11,945 nucleotides of DNA from Natronohydrobacter sp. (GTDB taxonomy: Bacteria; Pseudomonadota; Alphaproteobacteria; Rhodobacterales; Rhodobacteraceae), in contig SKSL01000182.1 of NCBI GenBank assembly GCA_007123015.1, forward strand, positions 1 to 11,945. Direction: 5' to 3'. A program made the translations under genes and the position numbers. Positions 7,622 through 11,945 of this stretch are shown here, piece by piece (the stretch's first letter is position 1; every line of letters starts with the position of its first letter). The notes below the pieces were generated by a model. It was not told the origin of the DNA. It saw only the letters and a list, made by a program, of their open reading frames with translations, and made no database searches.

Positions 7622-8506
7622 TTGGGGGAGTTGATTCCGTTTGATCAATTGCCTGTCTGGGTTCCGGGCAAGGTGCTTCTGGCGAGCGATGGCCAGAACT
7701 GGAAGAACGTCGCGCTGCGGTCTTATCATTATCTCGGGCAGGATGTGGTGGTTCCGGCAATGCGCGATTTCATGCTGGTCAGCTACCAGACCGGCATCAC
7801 GCCCATGCGGCGACGCTTCGATGGCCGGTGGAAGCGCGAGACGCTTGGACCCGGTGCGACGTCGCTTTTGACGCGGGCGCAACAGGCCTATTGGAACTGG
7901 CATGAGCCCATTGATGTGACCCATATCTATCTGTCCGGCGATCTTGTGACGAATGTCGCAAGCGAAATCATGGACTGCGCCGTGAGCGAGGTCACTTTGG
8001 AGGACATTCTGCGCGTGGATGATCCGGTCATGGCCAATGCCGCTGCCGCGATCGCATCAGAGGCCCGCACACGCAAGTTGGGTGGCGCGCTCTATGTCGA
8101 TTCCGTTGCGCGGGCGCTGATCATCCATCTGTTGCGGCAGTATTCTTCTGTACGGCTGCAAGAGACAGGGCGCAGTGGATCCTTGTCCCCGCAGCAGGAG
8201 CGCAGGATTTTGGAATTCATCGATACCAATCTTGAGTGCTCCCTTGATCTCAAGCTGCTGGCAGATGCGCTGGACATGATGCCCTGTGTGTTCGCGCGCC
8301 AGTTCCGGCGCAGTTTCGGAACGCCGCCCTATGCCTTCGTCAAGGCCCGACGGCTCGAAAAGGCCCGCGATCTGCTGACCCGGACAACCCTGCCCATCAA
8401 GATGATCGCAGTCGATTGCGGGTTTTGCGATCAGGCGCATCTGACGCGGATGTTTGCCGCAGAATTCGGGAAAACGCCCGCTGTCTTTCGCCTTGAAGCA
8501 CAGTGA
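7622..8506 (+). CDS. AraC-family transcriptional regulator
   Basis: 294 aa from TTG at 7622. That TTG lies 7 nt after GGAGG (7610-7614); the adjacent TTG at 7619 is in the same frame but only 4 nt away, and no upstream ATG exists. The N-terminal two thirds are the ligand/dimer domain of the AraC-like group (LIPFDQLPVWVPGKVLLASD, LRSYHYLGQDVVVPAMRDFM, LLTRAQQAYWNWHEPIDVTH). The C-terminal ~100 residues are the double helix-turn-helix: ILEFIDTNLECSLDLKLLAD with FARQFRRSFGTPPYAFVKAR, then the second helix pair in PIKMIAVDCGFCDQAHLTRM and FGKTPAVFR. It precedes a BVMO and an esterase on the same strand, so it most likely activates them in response to the ketone substrate, as ChnR (also AraC-type) does for cyclohexanone genes; this is inference from context. 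Confidence 0.88.
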   Translation: MGELIPFDQLPVWVPGKVLLASDGQNWKNVALRSYHYLGQDVVVPAMRDFMLVSYQTGITPMRRRFDGRWKRETLGPGATSLLTRAQQAYWNWHEPIDVTHIYLSGDLVTNVASEIMDCAVSEVTLEDILRVDDPVMANAAAAIASEARTRKLGGALYVDSVARALIIHLLRQYSSVRLQETGRSGSLSPQQERRILEFIDTNLECSLDLKLLADALDMMPCVFARQFRRSFGTPPYAFVKARRLEKARDLLTRTTLPIKMIAVDCGFCDQAHLTRMFAAEFGKTPAVFRLEAQ

Positions 8507-8539
8507 CGCGGCCTGATGGCGCTGCGAGTAGTCGCCTGT

Positions 8540-8549
8540 GGGGGGGGGG
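8540..8549 (+). repeat. Poly-G tract (G10)
   Basis: Ten consecutive G residues, 34 bases downstream of the regulator stop and 187 bases upstream of the BVMO start. Such tracts are prone to replication slippage and to sequencing length errors. It lies outside coding sequence. Confidence 0.9.
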
Positions 8550-8696
8550 CGCGTCATCTGCGAAAGCGCCGCAGTTTGTGTCGGGATCTTACAAGGCGGG
8601 GCACCGAAACGTTCAATCCTGCATCTCGGATGAGTGTTAGAGATAGAAAGTGTCGCGGGCGCAAAACCTGAGGAGGGGGCCTGACGATACCTGTCG

Positions 8697-8716
8697 CGGT
8701 CGCGTGGAGGCGACCG
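8697..8716 (+). promoter_or_regulatory. Hairpin in the BVMO leader
   Basis: CGGTCGC (8697-8703) pairs perfectly with GCGACCG (8710-8716), leaving a six-base loop GTGGAG. It ends 20 bases before the BVMO ATG and 10 bases before its GGAGG. Position and strength suggest an effect on mRNA stability or translation; no specific regulator can be named. Confidence 0.45.
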
Positions 8717-8736
8717 TAACCAATATGGAGGAAATC

Positions 8737-10410
8737 ATGCTTGACGCACATCAGACAGCCGCTTCGGCGGATCGAAAGGCCGTGCCAGCCAGACTGGACG
8801 CGCTTGTGATCGGGGCCGGGGTTGCAGGGCTTTACCAGCTTCACCAGCTGCGCGAGATGGGGTTGAAAACCCATGCGTGCGACACAGCCAGCGATGTCGG
8901 GGGAACATGGTACTGGAACCGCTACCCCGGTGCCAAGTTCGACAGCGAAGCTTATATCTACCAGTATCTCTTCGACGAGCAGCTCTACAAGGGCTGGACC
9001 TGGAGCGAGCGCTTTCCCGGCCAGCCGGAAATCGAGCGCTGGTTGCATTACATCGCTGACACGCTCGATCTGCGGCGCGATATTTCCTTTTCGACCAAGG
9101 TCGTCAAAGCGGTTTTCAATGACGCGACAGGGCGCTGGACGGTCGAAACAGATCAGGGCGACGTGATTGACACCCAGTTCCTGATCGGCTGCACCGGGAT
9201 GCTGTCGGCCCCGCTGGAAGATCGTTTTCCGGGTCAGTCAAGCTTTCGCGGCGAAATCGTCCATACGGGCCGCTATCCCAAGGGCGGGCTTTCACTGGAC
9301 GGCAAACGCGTCGCCGTCATCGGCACTGGTGCGACGGGGATTCAGGTCATCCAGACCATCGCGCCCGACGTCGCACATCTGACCGTTTTCGTACGCACTC
9401 CGCAATATGTCCTGCCGATGAAGAACCCCAAATACGGCCCTGACGAGGCGCGCTGGTACAAGGGCCGTTTCGACGAGCTGAAGGCCAATATTCCGCACAC
9501 CTTCACGGGGTTTGAATATGATTTTGAGAACACATGGGCTGAGCTGACCCCCGAGCAGCGCCGTTCTGTGCTGGAAGAGATCCATGCCGATGGCTCGCTG
9601 AAGCTATGGCTCGCGTCCTTCGCGGAAATGTTCTTCGATGAAGATGTCAGCGAGGAAATCTCGGAATTCGTGCGCGAGAAGATGCGCGCGCGGCTCAAGG
9701 ATCCCTATCTGATCGACATTCTTGTGCCGAAGACGGGCGATTACGGGTTCGGCACCCATCGCGTGCCGCTCGAAACCGGATATCTCGAAACCTATCTGCG
9801 CGACAATGTCGAAGCCGTCAGCGTGCGCGACAACCCGATCACCGAGATCGTGCCTGAAGGTGTGAAGCTGCGCGATGGCACGGTATATGCGGTCGATACA
9901 ATTATCATGGCCGTGGGGTTCGACGCAGGCTCCGGCGCGCTGGCGCGGATCGATATCACCGGGCGCGAGGGCATGAAGCTGGCCGAAGAATGGCGCAAGG
10001 ACATCCGCACGACGCTTGGGCTGATGAAATTCGGCTTCCCGAACCTGTTCATGACCGGCGCCCCGCTCGCGCCCTCGGCGGCCCTGTGCAACATGACCAC
10101 CTGTCTGCAACAACAGACTGAATGGATCGCGCGCTGCATCCAGGACATGCGCGACAGCGGCAAGGATGTTATCGAGCCCACAGAGGCGGGCGAGGATGAA
10201 TGGGTCCGCCATCATGACGAGACGGCCAATGCCACACTGATCGCCAAGACAGAGTCGTGGTATACAGGCTCGAACGTGCCGGGCAAACCGCGCCGGGTCC
10301 TGTCCTATACGGGCGGTGTCGGGACGTATCGCAAGAAATGCGACGAGATTGCAGCCGACGGCTATCCGCTTTTTGCCATGTCGAAAGTCGCCGCGCCGCA
10401 AGACGCCTGA
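8737..10410 (+). CDS. Baeyer-Villiger monooxygenase (FAD, NADPH)
   Basis: 557 aa, the usual size of class B flavoprotein BVMOs such as cyclohexanone and phenylacetone monooxygenase. These use NADPH and O2 to turn ketones into esters or lactones in the cytoplasm. ATG 8737 has GGAGG 5 nt upstream; the frame is open further upstream (from 8650) but without supporting sequence. Seen: FAD-binding VIGAGVAG (24-31); the BVMO motif GGTWYWNRYPGAKFD (55-69) with the conserved Asp; signature FRGEIVHTGRYP (170-181); NADPH-binding VIGTGATGIQ (194-203); FGTHRVPLETGY (338-349), whose Arg342 fits the catalytic arginine; and IIMAVGFD. The usual Trp of the signature (FxGxxxHxxxW-P/D) is Tyr180 here. It follows an AraC-type regulator and precedes an esterase gene by 72 bases, which suggests one transcript and sequential reactions. 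The substrate cannot be read from sequence. Confidence 0.92.
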   Translation: MLDAHQTAASADRKAVPARLDALVIGAGVAGLYQLHQLREMGLKTHACDTASDVGGTWYWNRYPGAKFDSEAYIYQYLFDEQLYKGWTWSERFPGQPEIERWLHYIADTLDLRRDISFSTKVVKAVFNDATGRWTVETDQGDVIDTQFLIGCTGMLSAPLEDRFPGQSSFRGEIVHTGRYPKGGLSLDGKRVAVIGTGATGIQVIQTIAPDVAHLTVFVRTPQYVLPMKNPKYGPDEARWYKGRFDELKANIPHTFTGFEYDFENTWAELTPEQRRSVLEEIHADGSLKLWLASFAEMFFDEDVSEEISEFVREKMRARLKDPYLIDILVPKTGDYGFGTHRVPLETGYLETYLRDNVEAVSVRDNPITEIVPEGVKLRDGTVYAVDTIIMAVGFDAGSGALARIDITGREGMKLAEEWRKDIRTTLGLMKFGFPNLFMTGAPLAPSAALCNMTTCLQQQTEWIARCIQDMRDSGKDVIEPTEAGEDEWVRHHDETANATLIAKTESWYTGSNVPGKPRRVLSYTGGVGTYRKKCDEIAADGYPLFAMSKVAAPQDA

Positions 10411-10428
10411 GCGACAGGACATGACGAC

Positions 10429-10457
10429 GGCCTGCCGCGCTTCATGCGGGGCAGGTC
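10429..10457 (+). promoter_or_regulatory. Intercistronic hairpin between BVMO and esterase genes
   Basis: CCTGCC (10431-10436) pairs with GGCAGG (10450-10455), extended outward by a G-U and a G-C pair, with a 13-base loop region. No U-run follows, so it is not a standard terminator. It could stabilise the upstream message or reduce read-through into the esterase gene. Confidence 0.35.
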
Positions 10458-10482
10458 ACAAGCTCAGATCATGGAGGAAAGA

Positions 10483-11670
10483 ATGAGCCATATATTCAAT
10501 GCAGACCACCTGCTGGAAAAAGTCGTGACATCGCAGCCGCGCGTCCCCGGTGTCGTCGCAATGGTCACGGACCGCGAGCAGAACATCTATGAAGGCGCAG
10601 CCGGGCTACGCCGGATTGATGGCGATGCAGCAATCACCACCACGGACGCTTTCGCGATCTTCTCCACGACCAAGGCGATCACGGCGACTGCAGCGCTGCA
10701 GCTTGTCGAGGAGGGCAAGCTCGATCTCGATGCGCCCGCCAGTGACTATGCGCCCGATATCGGCACACTGAAGGTCATTGACGGTTTCGACGCGGCGGGC
10801 GAACCGATCCTGCGCGCCCCGAAACGTCCGGTGACCACCAAGCACCTGCTCTTGCATACCGGGGGCTTTGGATATGACTTCTTCAGCGAAACTTATAACC
10901 GGCTGGCGCAGGAAAAAGGTCAACCGAGCGTCATCACGGCCTCGAAAGCCTCGATCATGACGCCCCTGCAGTTCGATCCCGGCGACAGGTGGGAATATGG
11001 AACCAATATCGACTGGGCCGGGCAGGTGGTCGAAGCGATCACCGGCAAACGGCTGGGCGAGGTGTTCCAGACACGCATTTTCGACCCTCTGGGGATCGAG
11101 GACATGACCTTCGAGCTGCATGATGGCTTGCGCAAGCGGCTGGCGGGCATGCATGCGCGCGGCGCGGACGGATCGCTGTCGCCGATGGATTTCGAGCTGC
11201 CGGACAAGCCCGAAATCCATATGGGGGGGCATGGCCTCTATGGCACGGTCGGGGACTACATGAAGTTCATTCGTATGTGGCTGAACGACGGGATGGGGCC
11301 GAACGGGCGCGTCCTGAAACCCGAAACGGTGGCCATGGCTGCGAAAAACCATCTCGGCGAGAAAAAGATCGGGATGCTCCCGGGCGTGATCCCGTCGCTG
11401 TCGAATGACGCCGAGTTCTTTCCTGGCCTGTCCAAGTCATGGTCCTACAGCTTCATGGTGAATGACGATACAGCGCCAACCGGGCGGCCCGCAGGTGCGC
11501 TGGGCTGGGCAGGGCTGGCGAACCTGTTCTACTGGATCGACCGCGCCAATGGCTATGGGGGCTTCTGGGCAACCCAGATCCTGCCTTTCGGAGACCCTGT
11601 TTCCTTTGCCGGATACATGGAATTCGAGAGTAGCTTCTATAAAAGCTTGAAAGCGACAGAGGCGGCTTGA
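10483..11670 (+). CDS. Serine hydrolase, family VIII esterase (beta-lactamase fold)
   Basis: 395 aa, in the range of family VIII carboxylesterases (EstB type), which share the class C beta-lactamase fold but hydrolyse esters. ATG 10483 has GGAGG 5 nt upstream, preferred over the in-frame ATGs at 10444 and 10471. The serine motif is S61-T-T-K64 in FAIFSTTKAITATAALQL; HLLLHTGGFGYDF (121-133) is a family stretch; Y172 in WEYGTNIDWAG is the likely catalytic tyrosine; and GWAG (341-344) stands where beta-lactamases have KTG, as in family VIII esterases. No signal peptide is seen, so it should act in the cytoplasm, where the BVMO product forms. The simplest role is hydrolysis of the ester or lactone made by the BVMO. 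A beta-lactamase or D-aminopeptidase role is less likely given the missing export signal and the context. Confidence 0.85.
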   Translation: MSHIFNADHLLEKVVTSQPRVPGVVAMVTDREQNIYEGAAGLRRIDGDAAITTTDAFAIFSTTKAITATAALQLVEEGKLDLDAPASDYAPDIGTLKVIDGFDAAGEPILRAPKRPVTTKHLLLHTGGFGYDFFSETYNRLAQEKGQPSVITASKASIMTPLQFDPGDRWEYGTNIDWAGQVVEAITGKRLGEVFQTRIFDPLGIEDMTFELHDGLRKRLAGMHARGADGSLSPMDFELPDKPEIHMGGHGLYGTVGDYMKFIRMWLNDGMGPNGRVLKPETVAMAAKNHLGEKKIGMLPGVIPSLSNDAEFFPGLSKSWSYSFMVNDDTAPTGRPAGALGWAGLANLFYWIDRANGYGGFWATQILPFGDPVSFAGYMEFESSFYKSLKATEAA

Positions 11671-11678
11671 TTGGAAGA

Positions 11679-11705
11679 TCGGCCGCCGGATGATACGGTG
11701 GCCGA
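11679..11705 (+). terminator. Hairpin terminator candidate after the esterase gene
   Basis: TCGGCCGCCG (11679-11688) pairs with CGGTGGCCGA (11696-11705) over ten positions with one G-U pair and a seven-base loop, starting 8 bases after the stop codon. The following bases (ACCTTCG) are only weakly T-rich, so termination strength is uncertain. Confidence 0.55.
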
Positions 11706-11740
11706 ACCTTCGCGATCGTGCTCTCACTTCTACTGCACGT

Positions 11741-11945
11741 CTATGCGCTCCATGAGCGCTGCGCGGTTGCCGAGTTGCCGGCATGGCCAAGCAGAACCCA
11801 CATGAACGTCACCCGGAAACGGCGGGTGACCACGGCGAGCATTATGACATTTATATCGCGCGATCCCAGCTTCCAATTCGTCCGGTCCAGGGCCAGCAGT
11901 GTGGGGCCGGTCAGGTTCAGCATCCGCATGATCAGTCGTGCGGCG
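11741..11945 (-). pseudogene. IS4-family transposase fragment with the first DDE aspartate
   Basis: The minus-strand frame is open from the right edge and reads LLALDRTNWKLGSRDINVIM, then LAVVTRRFRVTFMWVLLGHA and GNSATAQR. LALDRTNWK carries the first catalytic Asp of IS4-type DDE transposases, and the rest is the expected continuation. After AQR the expected ALMER is found in another frame (11760-11740 region), so a small deletion has broken the gene; both frames then stop within 30 bases (11741 and 11730). The remaining DDE residues are missing. The N-terminal part would lie beyond the window. It differs in sequence from the left IS4 fragment where the two would meet, so they are separate copies. 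Confidence 0.78.

Larger units (their letters stand above)
8507..8736 (+). other. Intergenic region carrying the presumed BVMO promoter
   Basis: 230 bases between the regulator and the BVMO gene. It contains a run of ten G, a short hairpin CTGCG/CGCAG (8558-8574) followed by TTTG that is too weak to call a terminator, and three related words TGTCGGG (8579), TGTCGCGG (8651) and TGTCGCGG (8692) in the same orientation that could be sites for the AraC-type protein. No clear -35/-10 pair was found, which is usual for activator-dependent promoters. Confidence 0.4.

Noticed and set aside
8558..8574. Terminator for the regulator gene (CTGCG/CGCAG hairpin)
   Set aside because: Only five base pairs with a seven-base loop and three T; too weak to support.
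8590..8625. Sigma-54 promoter in the GGGGCACC-GAAACGTTC stretch upstream of the BVMO gene
   Set aside because: The -24 GG-like part is present but there is no GC ten bases later, so the required -24/-12 pair is missing.
9604..10422. A 272-codon minus-strand frame opposite the BVMO gene
   Set aside because: Antisense shadow of a conserved enzyme; no family features.
10483..11670. Antibiotic-resistance beta-lactamase
   Set aside because: The SxxK motif is shared with class C enzymes, but there is no export signal, WAG replaces KTG, and the gene follows a BVMO; an esterase fits better.

Overview
The G+C-rich sequence, its codon use and the protein families point to an alphaproteobacterium, most likely of the Rhodobacteraceae/Roseobacter group. 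This rests on remembered resemblance of the AapJ-type binding protein, the AraC-type regulator and the insertion-sequence (IS) remnants to that group; no search was run. The window looks like a piece of accessory genome: six intact genes are separated by broken pieces of at least three, probably four, unrelated IS elements.

Layout. (1) 1-394: a minus-strand ORF that runs off the left edge and ends in a (Pro-Trp)n tract encoded by a hexamer repeat, then a probable IS91-type transposase N-terminus. (2) 689-1708, minus: an orphan periplasmic amino-acid-binding protein of the AapJ type with no permease or ATPase genes beside it. (3) 2066 to about 2390, plus: N-terminal remnant of an IS4-family transposase. 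(4) 7045 to 2418, minus: a two-gene operon, glgB (glycogen branching enzyme) followed by a GH13-like enzyme that I read as glucosylglycerol hydrolase, overlapping by 4 bp (ATGA). (5) About 7260-7458, plus: 5' end of an IS256-family element with a leader hairpin and the first ~25 transposase codons. (6) 7622-11670, plus: an AraC-family regulator, a Baeyer-Villiger monooxygenase (BVMO) and a family VIII (beta-lactamase-fold) esterase, ending in a hairpin terminator. (7) 11741 to the right edge, minus: a second IS4-family transposase fragment.

How the genes may work together. The right-hand block reads as a ketone-degradation unit: the BVMO inserts oxygen next to a ketone to give an ester or lactone, the esterase opens it, and the AraC-type protein is the likely activator, as ChnR is for the cyclohexanone genes of Acinetobacter. 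The middle block is about alpha-glucosides: GlgB makes branches in glycogen, and the second enzyme would release glucose from the osmolyte glucosylglycerol, so the pair may move carbon between salt-stress solute and storage polymer. The two blocks are divergently oriented on either side of the IS256 remnant, and the IS4 fragments at the two ends point inward with their inner parts missing, so the segment may have been assembled by IS activity.

I see no CRISPR array, tRNA, rRNA, defence system or phage gene. No clearly new system is evident. The best leads are the glgB-hydrolase coupling, the IS4-flanked segment, the altered BVMO signature and the (PW)n ORF.
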